Part shown: positions 13,401 to 23,920 of the stretch, piece by piece
Numbering within the stretch: position 1 is the first letter of the stretch
Layout: each line of letters begins with the position of its first letter
Source of the DNA: Lates calcarifer
Lineage: Eukaryota; Chordata; Actinopteri; Centropomidae
Assembly: GCF_001640805.2 (NCBI RefSeq)
Contig: NC_066855.1
Coordinates: 16,524,236 to 16,588,235, forward strand
Direction of reading: 5' to 3'
DNA length: 64,000 bases
Made by a program: the position numbers and the translations under genes
Notes under the pieces: generated by a model
Databases searched by the model: none
What the model saw: the letters and a program-made list of their open reading frames with translations, nothing else
What the model was told of the DNA's origin: nothing

Positions 13401-13547
13401 AGTAATTCTCCGGGGCCAACCAAGGGTCCCACCGTTGCAGCCAGGCTCAAACACCTTCAACAAGGCAGCCTGGAGAGGCCCAAAACCCGCAAGCAGAAAG
13501 AGGATTTCCCCAAAGTCCAGGGCCAGCAGCAGGTATTCCACTTCTAA
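822..13547 (+). CDS. srcin1: SRCIN1/p140Cap-family adaptor, C-terminal part (11 exons)
   Basis: Scaffold protein of the p140Cap (SRCIN1)/Sickle tail (KIAA1217) family, which restrains Src and organises actin at adhesions and synapses. Exons read as 822-862, 1146-1169 (microexon), 3216-3376, 3770-3945, 4306-4436, 5385-5532, 7311-7599, 7906-8251, 8363-8505, 10507-10656 and 13395-13547; all junction phases agree, giving 586 residues and a stop. In order: a leucine/glutamine-rich coiled coil (LHLQGLQQNTNALRKQ, then VEEERLKYLN and DLEKSVEEL), the family block QSKMRVVLRVEVEAVKFLK, a Ser/Pro linker, AERDWEEKRASLTQFS, an SH3-ligand-like PPPPPPRR, and an acidic DEDDEEKIIAELE segment. The N-terminal half is outside the window. 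The paralog choice (srcin1 over kiaa1217) rests mainly on linkage to an FMNL1-like formin, since both human genes are on chromosome 17. The first two exons are less certain than the rest. Confidence 0.85.
881..910. repeat. A-rich run
   Basis: Nearly pure A with two G interruptions, about 20 nt after the donor of the exon at 822-862. Confidence 0.8.
1146..1169 (+). CDS. srcin1: srcin1 24-nt candidate neural microexon
   Basis: Bounded by TTGTTTTAG and GTAGCT. It is 24 nt long, so inclusion keeps the phase-1 frame between the exons at 822 and 3216 and inserts eight residues including GRTKKKT, a basic patch. The upstream 45 nt are rich in TGC (1101-1133), as at SRRM4/nSR100-dependent microexons. 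Skipping is equally in frame. Confidence 0.5.
1268..1291. repeat. (TG)n microsatellite
   Basis: Short TG run about 100 nt downstream of the microexon donor. The rest of the intron 1170-3215 shows no gene or paired repeat. Confidence 0.7.
3216..3376 (+). CDS. srcin1: srcin1 exon: start of coiled coil
   Basis: 161 nt between TGTGCAG and GTGTGT. It starts with two bases of a split codon and ends in phase 0. Encodes a proline-rich lead (PSAPLALMPPP) and then the helical VSRLQMQLHLQGLQQNTNAL block typical of SRCIN1/KIAA1217. Confidence 0.85.
3770..3945 (+). CDS. srcin1: srcin1 exon: coiled coil
   Basis: Acceptor TGTCCCAG, donor GTGAGT. Encodes LENQDSVLSLLRQTESEL and QEDPLQRQRLLVEEERLKYL, family-conserved heptad-rich sequence. 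Ends in phase 2 (CA|), completed by T in the next exon to give His before DLEKS. Confidence 0.92.
4306..4436 (+). CDS. srcin1: srcin1 exon: coiled coil
   Basis: Acceptor CTCCACAG, donor GTAAGT. Encodes DLEKSVEELQRNSS through LGETLTELK and ends with one base. A (TG)n run starts about 20 nt after the donor. Confidence 0.92.
4456..4485. repeat. (TG)n microsatellite next to a donor
   Basis: About 15 TG units starting 20 nt after the srcin1 donor at 4437. UG repeats in RNA are bound by TDP-43 and CELF proteins. Confidence 0.85.
5385..5532 (+). CDS. srcin1: srcin1 exon: most conserved block
   Basis: A strong pyrimidine tract and ATGCAG precede it; donor GTACAC. Encodes NQFPSLQSKMRVVLRVEVEA and KFLKEEPHRLDALLKRC, the best-conserved part of the family. 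Ends in phase 2 (AG|A completes Arg). Confidence 0.93.
5533..7310 (+). other. srcin1 intron
   Basis: 1.8-kb intron. AT-rich, with a small tandem repeat (three units of a nine-base word, ATTCTAAGG) at 6505-6534 and an ACAAACACAAACACA run near 5811-5835. Nothing else recognised. Confidence 0.7.
7311..7599 (+). CDS. srcin1: srcin1 exon: Ser/Pro linker
   Basis: Starts after TGTACAG with RQVTEGVWKSPEDLSG and ends at SVSAE by comparison with the family, which reads SVxxE-AAERDWEE. The donor there is GTCAGA. A second donor nine bases on (GTAATC, end 7608) would add VRL in frame; both are weak, so alternative ends are possible. Confidence 0.85.
7906..8251 (+). CDS. srcin1: srcin1 exon: ERDWEEKR block and Thr-rich linker
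   Basis: Begins after TATGTCAG. Encodes AAERDWEEKRASLTQFSAQD and LLEETQAELMKAIPDLDFA, a signature of the family, then a Pro/Thr-rich low-complexity linker (TTATTTTTTPTPSG). Donor GTGAGT, phase 1. Confidence 0.93.
8363..8505 (+). CDS. srcin1: srcin1 exon: proline-rich SH3-ligand region
   Basis: Acceptor TCTACAG, donor GTGAGG. Encodes VARYRTEKPSKSPPPPPPRR and SFPSAHGLTTNRTGEVIV. The PPPPPPRR run resembles an SH3 ligand; p140Cap binds SH3 domains of Src-family signalling proteins. Phase 0 at the end. Confidence 0.93.
9590..9960 (-). mobile_element. Interspersed repeat copy, inverted relative to the copy at 30040
   Basis: On the - strand it carries GATGCTGGATCAAACTGG and TTTTGGAGGCCAGG, matching GATGCTGGATCAGATTGG and ATTTGGAGGCCAGG at 30183-30225 on the + strand. 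The end GTCAGTGGTTTTAATATTG is a common fish-repeat motif. Probably a degraded non-autonomous transposon; no coding capacity. Confidence 0.6.
10078..10215. repeat. Teleost dispersed repeat with ATTCA tail
   Basis: Tandem ATTCAATTCAATTCAATTC is followed by TTTTATTCATATAGCACC and CAAATCACAACAAAAG, a layout common to many fish genomes (SINE/LINE 3'-end type). Confidence 0.6.
10507..10656 (+). CDS. srcin1: srcin1 exon: acidic block
   Basis: Acceptor CCCTTTAAG, donor GTGAGA, 150 nt, phase 0 at both ends. Encodes VKLRRTPSDTPRPASTPP and AIQDEDDEEKIIAELE, matching the conserved C-terminal part of SRCIN1/KIAA1217. Confidence 0.92.
12333..12370 (+). other. Predicted G-quadruplex motif in srcin1 intron
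   Basis: GAGGGGGAGAG, then GGCGGGAGGGTGGGTGAGGG and TGGGG: at least five GGG runs separated by 1-3 bases on the transcribed-sense strand, a canonical G-quadruplex pattern. Confidence 0.6.
13235..13291. mobile_element. Tc1-like short element, one end
   Basis: AGCAGATTAATGCCCATGG and GGTGTCCATATACATTTGG, ending CATGTAGTA. It matches the inverted-repeat end seen at 60828-60858 and 43660-43719. Confidence 0.5.
13395..13547 (+). CDS. srcin1: srcin1 terminal coding exon with stop
   Basis: Starts after TCCCACAG in phase 0: NSSNSPGPTKGPTVAARLKH, then basic RPKTRKQKEDFPK and QGQQQVFHF before TAA at 13545-13547. A GT follows QGQQQ at 13533, but GTATTC is a poor donor, so read-through to the stop is preferred. 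The C-terminal -FHF has the form of a class II PDZ ligand (inference). Confidence 0.75.
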   Translation, partial: NSSNSPGPTKGPTVAARLKHLQQGSLERPKTRKQKEDFPKVQGQQQVFHF

Positions 13548-14346
13548 AACCTCCACTTCTGACGCTTCGTCTGCCTCTCCTCTCTGCTGTCACTTCAAAG
13601 GAAGTTTTCCCCCTGCGACTTCTGCGAGATGAGAGAAAACTGTATAGGTCCTACCAGCAGACAATATGAGGTTACACAAAAACCAGAGGGGGAACTATCT
13701 ACAGAAACCTTGATTTTTACCAGTTCTTGATGTGTGTTTTGACATTTGAGTTACTGGATCTAACCTAGCTTGCTTAGAGATCAAGTTTATGTCGTACGAG
13801 TATGTCGATGTTTTGATTTCCTGAGGAAGGTTTTTGGTGGTGCTTGTGACTGATTAAACTAGCTTTATTATTCTAATAGTCAGATCTAATCAGATACATC
13901 CTTTGCCTCCATTGTGCGACATAATCTCCAATAATGCCACGGAATGATTTCATATCTCAAGGTCAAAGTGATGATATTTCACCATGATCCAGCCCATGTA
14001 TTCTCTCTCCTCATCTCTCACTCTATTCATCCGATAATTACCTCATGCTGCTCTTTTTGTATAACCCATCCTTTAAATCTCAAGGTTAGCAGGCAGTGCT
14101 GCAGCAGAGCTAGCAAGCAGCAGCTGCACAGTATTTTAATGCATCTGTGTGGCTGTGTGTTGAAACAGCCTGAGAGGTCCACATTCCAGCCATGAGGCCA
14201 ATCCATTAAGCTAGCTTACTTAGAATTGCCTTCTAACAGCTCTAAAGCTATGACTTATTATGCAAGATGACAAAAGTGAAGCACAAGGTGCAAGGTTACC
14301 CCAAAAAAGCTGTTTTTGTAGACAAGCTTTTCAGTTTAATGTGTGC

Positions 14347-14352
14347 AATAAA
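14347..14352 (+). terminator. Candidate proximal polyadenylation signal of srcin1
   Basis: AATAAA on the + strand 800 nt after the srcin1 stop, the first one met in the 3' flank. The 3' UTR (13548 to about 14370) is AT-rich and has no open frame of note. Confidence 0.35.
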
Positions 14353-14528
14353 GACATTTATAGGAGGAAAACGAGAGAGGAGCATTATAGAGTCAGTGAC
14401 TGAAGAGAGAGCAGAGGAAAAACACAATACATATGGAAGCAGAGAAAGACAGCAACATTACAAGCAGCTGTACAGTATAACCCAATTATGAAAAGTAACA
14501 CCACTTCAGTTGTAGCATTGGAATATTT

Positions 14529-15067
14529 TACTGTAATTTCTGGACTATTGAGCACACCTGAATATAAGCTGCACCCACTAAATTTAAAAAGAAAAAAAAA
14601 GTACATACATACATATATATAGGCCGCACTTGTCTGTAAGCTGCAGGTGTCTACGTTGAGATATTTACACATTCATGCTGCCGTCTCCAGCGTCTCACCA
14701 TCGATTCATTGATACCAAGCTTACATGCAGCAGCTCTATTTCCTTTTTCGACAGCCAGATCGATTACCTTTAACTTAAAAGCTGCATCATATGCATTTTA
14801 GTGTGTTTTCCATGATGAGGGTGTGTGCATTAAGCGCAAAATGACTGTTCTGAAGAATTTAGTGTGTTTGATCTAATTCAAACAGTTTCATTGGTCCACT
14901 GTGACCTGTTCAGTAATTTCATTGGTCTGATGTGACAAGGCTAAATGTTTTGCCGGCATGAAGTTCATCAGCCTGTAAAAATCTATAAATTAGCCGCATC
15001 ATTGTTTAAGGCGCAAGGTTCAAAGCGTGTGAAAAAAGTAGCAGCTTATAGTCCGGAAATTACAGTA
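14529..15067. mobile_element. Non-autonomous DNA transposon with terminal inverted repeats
   Basis: The left end TACTGTAATTTCTGGACTAT is the inverse of the right end ATAGTCCGGAAATTACAGTA, with one mismatch. Internal words AGGCCGCAC and TTAGCCGCATC recall a widespread fish element. 539 bp, no transposase. Confidence 0.8.
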
Positions 15068-18060
15068 CTTTGAAATCCATCCATCCACAGGTTTTTCCAT
15101 AAGCGCAAGCTGCAGGCCAGATGGCTGGACACTGAATCATTATCAGCCTGCTACTGTCTCACTGTTTCAAGTCACGTCACCGTCACTTTTTAAACTAAAA
15201 TTTTAACTATAATCTTAAACTGGATGAAAGATTTTTGTCATCGGACGTTTGGTTCTTAAATAATCAGGGAAACAAGCACAGCCTCTCTTGACATCCTGTC
15301 TGCCCAATGGCGTCACAGAGAAGCACTGGCCTGAAATGTTAAACTGCTTTATTCAGTGTTATTTTAACAGATTTTAATTACTTGGTTCGTTTGTTTTGGA
15401 GAGGAGACCATTGTGGATAATTCAGCTCCCAGTAAAAACCCTCTGAACGATGAACACTGAAGGATCCCACAATAACATGCTGAGCATGTAGAAATAAGCT
15501 ACTTTATTGTTAGCGGCAGCTCAGCTAACAGCCGTCAGACACTTACTGACATCCTGCGTCCGCTGAAGAACCAGAAAAAAAACAGAAAAAAGCACAGATT
15601 TTTAATGGGACACTACTTTATTTAGTTTTTTTTTTCTGTTTTAATTATCGGGTCTGTTTTTTTGGAGTGGTCGAAACCTCCAAGGATAGTTCAGCTCCCG
15701 CTAAAAACCTCATCAAGGTCATGGGGTGAAATGTATTTTTTTGGGAATCATGTTGAAAATTTAAGAGTCCAAAATTCTAAAATCTATACACAAGCTGTCC
15801 AGTTCAGTCATCTTCACATCTAAAAATCCAAATCAAATAGCTTAAATTATATTGATGATATTTCAACATCAAAACTCAAAGTTGAGCATCCAGGATGCCA
15901 ACAATAAGAAACCAAGTGTGCTGTAATAGAACAGATCAGATTAAATTTGTCATATGACTCAGGAAAGAAAAGTTCAGATGAATACATTTCAAACTTCAAA
16001 GACTTTTTCTGAATCAGAATTTTTGAACCTGGGAAAAAAGTTTGGGAATTTGCAGATATTTTCTCAATCAATCCATTGACCAATGATCAGTTAGTTATTA
16101 GAAATGCCTCAAACAATTTTACTTAGACCCCAAAATGAGCTCTTCAAATGGCTTATTCTGCCTGAACATCAGTCCAAAACCCAAAGATATTACATTTGCA
16201 ATAATTTGGAACCAGATAGTGGTGTTTTTTTTTTTTTATTTAAATGTTAAATGGATAATCAATAAAGTTGTCAGTTTAATTGTATCAGCTCTGTTTGCAG
16301 TGTAAAGTATTCCACTGTGGAATACTACATCCCAAAATTAGGTATTCAGTTCAGCTGCATATAATATTCAGATGTCTTTTCTTCCTCCAACTCTGCCGTC
16401 CACACACACAGACTCAAACACTGGAGCTGAACTGAACCTCGAAATAATGTTTATTACATTTATTTGTCTTATTTGTTTGAGTACTAAAAACATTCATCTC
16501 ATACAAAGAGGAGATATTTTGTGCCAAATTTAGCCACTGGCTAATTTCCCTCTGCTGTCTCTGAGCAGGAAGACACGAACACTAATATTACAACTAATGA
16601 AATGAATTCAAATAGTGGTTCTAGATACAGAGCCACCATAGACACAAAACAAAATATAGAGGCAAAGATGGTTCATAATTTACAGGCACTTCTCTAAAGT
16701 CCAGTTTTTGTAATCTACACATGATGTAAAAGTATCTGGTTGCAGCCACTTTGATTCAAAATGGAAAATCGCAACATAGGGAAGTTATAGAAGTTTGACC
16801 TGGAAACAACCAATCACTTGTTTTCCCTTGTGATCAGAAGTTTCTAAATTCTTTACTTCAACAAGCTGCCAGGACTAGAATAAGAAAACGAGGCTTGAAA
16901 ACCCGTCACTCAGGAAAGAAAGGACTTCCTCCTGCACTGGTGTAGTGTAATAAACTGCCCAATCAGAGCTGACTATGTAAATTACCAGCTCAGTTCTCAA
17001 GAGTGAGAGGCTGCCACTTTGAGTCTGTGTGAGTGAACAGGAGGTTAAAGTCAGTACTTGGCTGAGGAATTCTGAAGCATGGCGTCTTAGATGCGAGGCT
17101 CCGCTCGTCTTATCTGCTCCTGCAGACTCTCCAAGCTGCCCCTGACCTGCTGAGTGGAGCAGCCTTGACCCATCCTTGGCCATGGTCGTTTAAAAAAAGA
17201 ATAAAGAAAAAAAAAGAACCTTTATAAAATCCTCTGAAAGAGAGAATGATAACAGATCCCAGGGAGCACCTTAACTGCTCACACCAGTTTCACCCACCAT
17301 CATCGTCTCTGTTTCTTAGCTGCGTTCTGAGCCATTTCAGGTTCTGTTTTGACTTATGAAGGAATTTATCCATTAAACATGCAGCACATCATTTATGTTG
17401 AGTTTATTTTCCCTCCTAAAAGCAGCTCATCCTCACAGGGCCACTCAGAGTCTTTGACTGTGGCTTCCATTAGCTGTAGCAGCAGTTAGCACATGGCTAA
17501 CATGGCTGACCTCCCTTTGACACGGAGATGCCATCTGGATGAGCATAGTCCTTCCCTCCGCAAAGAGACGATGAGTATTAGTGTTCATTCATTTAAAGAG
17601 CCTGAAAGCAAACTGTCTTGTTTTTTTTAATCATAAAGTCTAGTTTTACGTAGTCAGGAGTGAGGTCGTGATTTGTGATAATGTCATCAAACATTGTTTC
17701 ATCAAACCTCTCATTTATCCTTAACACAGTGTGAGATTTTCTGTGCAAGCAAAACAATCTAAAGGATTCATATTGTGATCAAACACACAGATAATAATTT
17801 GTAATTATTTTAACATCAAACTCATCTCTGTCACTCTGTACTGTACATACAGTGTCATGACTTGTGGGTCAAATGAAGCCTCATGTATAATAGTTAATGT
17901 AAAGAATCAAGACAACAGTGAAACAGTCATTTACATGGAGGACCACCAAAGTTTTACTCATCAAAAAGAAACTAGAATTAGCTGACATCTTAGTCACTGA
18001 CATTTTATTTTTGTTTTGTAATTTTCCGCTCATTTCTGCTGCCTGTTTCTGGATCAGCAG
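15068..18060. other. Intergenic sequence
   Basis: AT-rich, with T runs (15626-15634, 16226-16240). Two similar segments (CTCCCAGTAAAAACCCTC near 15426 and CTCCCGCTAAAAACCTC near 15693) suggest an old local duplication. No gene recognised. Confidence 0.6.
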
Positions 18061-18067
18061 AAGTGGC

Positions 18068-18092
18068 GTAATGTGTGTGTGTGTGTGTGTGT
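18068..18092. repeat. (TG)n microsatellite
   Basis: TG run in intergenic DNA. The flanking sequence to about 19000 is unassigned; a CpG-containing stretch lies at 18355-18445 and 18660-18780. Confidence 0.8.
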
Positions 18093-19380
18093 ATACTTGC
18101 CTCAGGCAAATGAATGCATTTGGATTGTCTGTTATAGGCTAGGAGACTTACAGTATCCATCTACATGAACTGCCACAATAATATGACCAAATACGACATA
18201 TTTCATCTCATAACAACACATTTTTTAACCTGTGTAGGCTTTTTTTCCATTAACCATCACATAGTGGCAAATCGCCTGCTGTTTACTACTGAATTGGATG
18301 GAAAAGTTGCTGCTCGGCTATTTAAAAAAAAAAGGCGGAGCACTTTATAACCTCTTCAAGCCCGGGTGGTGTCTCTGCTGGTCCTTTTATTCCTGAGAGA
18401 GCTGAGAGAGCCACAGATGAACCGATCCACTCCCATCCCGTCAGTAGCTTTAGTTTAATAAGTCAAAATAATAGTGAGGAGTAGAGAGGCCCATTTCTGC
18501 CAATGTGATGGAAAAAGGATTCAGTAAGTCATTATGATGAGAAACTAAAGGAAAAAAGGCTATACTCCTGCCTTTAATTGATGTGGCTACGTGTTACCTA
18601 CATCTGACATGCACCTCTGTAGAAATGTAACTACAAGTCATGCCGATGCAGACCACAACATCTGTGATTGGTCGGCTTGGTCGGCTCGTGCTTGTCTCTC
18701 AGTGGCCGGACGAGCACAGAAAACACACCCTCCTACTCAACTGCTTGTCCCACGTGCGCTGCATGTCCCCAGATCTCAGAAGTTAATTTGATGAGTTATC
18801 ATAACCGAAGGAAATTATGGACAAAAATGATCAGAATTATCTTTACAGGTTTCTTGAAGCTTTTACTCTCAAGGACGAGACATAGGACCCATCCATCATG
18901 AGAAGAATTCAGCCCAACACGGGTCCTGATGTACTTGGCACTCTTTAGGCTTACATTCCCACTGTGGGCAGACATTTCCCTTCACACCCAGCGCAGTAAA
19001 CAGCCTTCGTCATTAATCTTGTTTGTCCTCACAGCCCTTTTGGCTGACTGAACTTTTGGACGGACAAACCGTCACCAGCCACGTGAGCCCTGCAGACGAG
19101 GGAGAATCTCTGGTTCGCTGACGTGCAGAGCCGTTCATTAGATCTGGCAGCAGAGGTGAAGGGACGTGGGGCGTGGGGGAGTGGGGGGTCAGCAGGGGAC
19201 AGCCAGGTTTTGGTTGTTTTTCCACTTGGTTTATTTATTTGGCACATAAAGGAGCCTCTGAGACTCCTGCTGCTGCTGCTGTGGTGTTTAAAGAGAAGAT
19301 CAGGTCAGATAGAAGGAAATGTTTTCTCAGCAACACCCAGGAGCCTCGGCTAATAAAAAGCTGCGGCCAGAGAAAAACAC

Positions 19381-20230
19381 CCCTCTCTGTTTATTTTCTC
19401 TTCTCCTTGTTTCCTCCCCTCATTTTTTAATCTCCTCTCTCCTTTTTTGCACTCCTTTCCTCAGATCTCCTTGTGTCCTCCTTTCCTGTCCTTGTCTCCT
19501 TTCATTTCATTTTCTCCTCATTTCCTTTCATATCTCTCTCTCCCTTCTTTCTTCCCTTCTTTCCTTGTCACCTTATTTTCTCCCCTTTTCTCTCTCCATT
19601 CCCTCTCTTCATCTCTTGTTTCCTTGTCTCCTCTCTTCTCCTGCTTCCTCCTCCCTCCTTCTCTACCTCCTTTCCTTGATTCCTTTTCCCCTTCTTAACT
19701 TCCTTGCTTTCTTCTCTCTCCCTCTGTCCTTTCGTCTCCCCTCCTTTCCTTCTTTCCTCTTCCAGCTTTTCCAGCTTTTTTTCCAGTTCCTTTTCTCTCC
19801 CCATACCTTCTCCTCATGTCTCCTTTCCTTGTGTCCTTTCCCCTCCTGATTTCTCCTCTATTCTTAAGTCCTTTCTACTCCCCTCCTTTCCTTGTCTCCT
19901 CTCCCCATCTATCATTTCCTATTCCTCTTGTCGCCTCTTGCTTCCTTTTCTCTCATCTCTCCTCATCTTCTGTCCTTTCCTTGTCCCCTCTAATGGCCTC
20001 CTCTCCTCTCAGCCTTTCCTTCACTACTTTCTGTCCTAATATCTCCTTCCCTCTTCTTTCCTTTACTTGTCTACTCTCCCCTCATCACCTTCTCTTGTCT
20101 TTTCTCCTTGTTTCCTCCTCCCTCCTATCTTCACCTGCCCCTCCCTTTCTCTCCTTTCCTTGTCTCGTGTCCTTGTTTCCTCTCCTCACCCTGCTGTCCT
20201 CTCCCATACACGACAGTATTCCCCCTCCCG
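19381..20230 (+). repeat. 850-nt polypyrimidine tract
   Basis: Nearly continuous C/T on the + strand (words TCCTTTCCTTGTCTCCTCTC-like), with few purines. Open frames in it are low-complexity artefacts rich in Ser, Phe, Leu and Pro. It could form triplex (H-DNA). Confidence 0.9.
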
Positions 20231-22800
20231 TCACGCTCACGCACAGGAAGAAGAGCTGAATAAGGACAGATTTTCTGTCCCTGGGCTGTGACAGCAGAGC
20301 AGCTCTGTGATCACAGCATCATCTCTGCAGCTCAGAGACAGACACACACTCTTCTCCCCTCTCTCTCTCTCTCTCTCGTCTATACACAAGCACGAGGACT
20401 GTCACGCCGATGCACCAAAACCTGACGTCCCCGGTGCCCAATCAGGAGATCGAAGCACAGAGTTAACGGCTGTGCGGGGGGCGGGCGGGTGGGAGGGCTG
20501 CAGTGTTCGGCTTCACTGACTCATAAAACACACAGAAAACCTTGTAGCTTTTCAGACACACAGCTGAAAGATTTAACAGAAACTTGAAATACATTTGTCT
20601 GTTTGTAAACTTTGATTTTTGTCTTTTTTTCTTTTCCCCCCTCCCTGTCACTGCTTCTTGTTTCCATTCAAATTTTTTCTTGTTTTGTTTTTGATTTTTT
20701 TTTTTTCCTCGTGCTCTTAAATCCTCCCTCTCCGACTTGCTTTTTTGGGGCAGTGCTGAGCTTTTGTCACTGACTACTGCTTCTTGTGCTACAGCAGAAA
20801 CGCTCGTCATCAGTTTCCCTCCGCTGCTTTTTCTCACATCATTTTGGTCTGTGCGCCAGACCTCCTTTCTTTCTTTCCTTTCCCCCTCTCTCTCTCTCGC
20901 TCTCGCTTTGCTTCCTTCATTCTCTGTCTGCTTCTCAGGTCTCTCAGGTCTCAGCTGGACTAATTACGTGAGGAGTGAGTACTCGGATCATTCTGGTTTT
21001 GGACTCCCTAGATCCTAGTTCAGACCTTGAAGGCGTGAGATTTTCTCATTTGAACAGTTTGTCTAACTTTGTCTGTTAGAGGTCACCAGATTATCACACT
21101 AGGGAGCCAAACAAGTATTCACAACACGCCAATAGTTAGTTCAAATGATAAAACTCTCTTCCTCATCATACTGTTTTATACATGTGGAGGTCATTGTGTT
21201 GGCTCTGGACCTGTAGTTTGAAGCAGTGTGGGGATTTCACCTCTAACATGTATGTTGCAAAAGCCATCATCCACCATATCTAACAAATCAACACAGTATC
21301 TGTGTCCCAGTTCCACACTACATACTAATTCAAAGCAGGTTTTGAATATGTTGTGTGTTCTCACTGGAAGCATTAAAGATTTAATAATGATCAAAAAAGT
21401 CAGAGTGCAGCAGTCAGCATGGAGAAACTAAAGGAACTCCAGTGATTTGATATTACAGCTCCATAAAGCAGAGGGAAACGTGAGAGACTGATTCTTAAAA
21501 AAAGAACAGTCAAAGTTCAAAGCAGATAATATATATCCTGACTTTTGGTCACTGACACTTGTGTCAACCTCCAAAAAACAGGTCAGATTCTTTGTTCTAA
21601 AATAGTAAAAAATTCACTGACTTAACATCGGAACAACAATCGTGGCATTCTCTGTTATGACTAGCAGGGACAGTAACATTTACACTATTTAATTTCTAAG
21701 CGAACTGATAGAATTACATTCCTAATATATTATCAAAGTTGCTAGCCTGACAGTTCTTGCAAAGATGTTTGTAATAATTGATACTAGCCCACTGGTCTAT
21801 AGATGAAGCAAACAGCTGCAGCTGTTTATGTGTTCCTGGTAACAACAACACAGTGCGAGGATGTTGATCATGTGAATGCATGTTTTCCAGAAGTTCCCAC
21901 TCAGAAGTTTCAGAGTTCAGTGTAATACCTGTGTCCCTCACACTTTGCACCACCTCTCTGTGATGCAGGCCTTGTTAAACATTTTAAGTCTCAGTCTCAA
22001 TTTGAGGTAACACAAATGATGATATCACAGCGTTGGGGTTAAATTCTCAGCGCCTTAGTGGATTAGTAGCTCTGCTGGTGTGAGGAGTTTTGCTTCAGGT
22101 ACAGGTACAGATGACATGGCATTTTTTGCCACAGCCTCCTGCATCAGCTACACTTAGACACATTGTAATTGAAAAGACTGAGGGGGCACTGATTACGAGT
22201 GAACCGATTTTCATTTGTAAAATGAAATCGAGAATAGTAGTGAGACAGTTTTTAATGATCTTGGCAAACAGAAACGTATCAGATTAGAAGAATGTTTTAA
22301 AGCTGTGAAACTGTGTTGGCATAACAGTAGAAAACTTTAAAACAACATCGATTTTTTTGCTTGATAAGAGCAAAAACATTATACTGACAATTAGTATTGT
22401 GCACATACTGCATACAGTTAGTATGAAGTATGAAATTGGGACAGTTAATATTTTACTTCCATTTTTCCCTGCAACATATGTTTTCAGAGTCTAATTCTTC
22501 TAAACTGCTTTGTTGTTAAAGTTCAAATCAAACCCAGGAACAGAGCTGAGATGGTTTTTATGAGTGAAATATTAAAATCTGTGGCATGGAGCAAATCTAA
22601 AACGACATGAGAAATAATCTCTGCTGTTTGACATTTTGCTGGAGGGAAATGTGAATCCTACACTGTGAGTGTGTATTTATACCACTGGCAGAAATTTAAA
22701 ATTACAGGCGGATGTTTCAGTATATAGATAATACATGTATGGAATGTATTAGTCGTCTCAGAAATAGCACGAAAATAGAAAAAAAAAAACGCAGTTAAAG
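20231..22800. other. Intergenic sequence, no gene recognised
   Basis: Contains a (CT)n run at 20358-20380, a GC-rich patch at 20460-20500 (GCGGGGGGCGGGCGGGTGGG) and T-rich stretches near 20690. Chance open frames only. Confidence 0.6.
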
Positions 22801-23920
22801 TATAACCGAAATCACATCACAGATATATTGTATGTATATTATATGACCATTTAGTTTTTGTTTTCTTGAAGAGATTGCTTTATTACCATGTAAAAAAGAA
22901 AAAAGTGTCATCTATGTTTTATATAATCAAGCTTTTTTTGTATTTTTATACTTGAAGAAGAGGATTCATAAGCATGTAACACATTTATTCTGTAAATTAT
23001 TATTTTTCTGTGTTGGAGATTTTTTATTTTTCCTGCTAACCATGACCACGTTTTGTTGTAGAGATCACAGAGACCAAGCAGGGCAGTGGCAGAGAGGGGG
23101 AGGTACTCCAATGGTTGTGATGGACAGTAAATAAACCACTACATTTGTTTAAATATTAAAAAAAAGCACATAACCTCCTTCCTCTAAAACAATCACCTCA
23201 CTGATAGGACGCCCCATTTTGTAGCTGTTTTCCTCTATTATAACCAATAGTGTACGTACACTACACAGACTATACAGTTTAAACTCTATTGATGGTTTCT
23301 TGATGAATGTGTGATTGTTCAAACCATTTGTGGATGTTCAAATCATGTATATAAACCCAAATAATATATTACAAAATTGATTTTATGTGGAAATTTTTTT
23401 AGACGGGAAAAAAAAAACTCCAAAATGGCATGCATACTGTATACATTCCTGGAAATCTGCACGCTGGGTCAACAGAGGTCTCATTTTCTTTGTCAATAAT
23501 TCTGTGTATACCTGTGAGTGTATGATAGAGTAAACAAAAATTGTACAGTAACATAGATTTTTGTATTATGTTGAAAATGGGTCGGTAAAAGCCCCTTTTA
23601 CTGTCAGAATAACAAAGAAGAAAAACAATTATTCTAACTACTGAGAAAGATATTTGAACGATATTGTATATCAACTAAATACTGTTCCTCCAGTCTGAGA
23701 GTGATGCTTGCTGTGTGGGGTAAGTGTTGTTTGTGAATCGTGAAGAAGAATGATAATCTACTACAAAGTCAGTATAACTAAAGACCAACTAAACAGTGCA
23801 AAACAACGCGCAACTTTGTGTATGGAAAGTTAAAAGTTGCTGCTTCGTGTGAGAAAAATCAACCAAACAAAAAGGTTGCTGCTTTTGTACGTTCCTGTTG
23901 TGGTTTTGTGACAATAAAGG
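22801..23920 (+). other. AT-rich unique block, possible distal 3' UTR
   Basis: Low-repeat, AT-rich, with Pumilio-like words TGTATATA (23347) and TGTATACA (near 23437), ending at the AATAAA at 23916. This is what a long neuronal 3' UTR looks like, but it is 9 kb from the srcin1 stop. Confidence 0.25.

Noticed and set aside
19035..19121. Strong acceptor (TGTCCTCACAG) followed by a 28-codon phase-0 frame with stop, a possible alternative last srcin1 exon
   Set aside because: It would need the poor donor at 13533, matches no family C-terminus that I know, and sits beside the pyrimidine tract where acceptor-like sequence is expected.
19319..20259. Several overlapping open frames up to 176 codons
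   Set aside because: They are products of the polypyrimidine tract: low-complexity Ser/Phe/Leu/Pro, with all frames open at once.
20407..20466. Short protein-like reading (MHQNLTSPVPNQEIEAQS) in intergenic DNA
   Set aside because: Only 18 codons, and the acceptor phase does not match any srcin1 exon.
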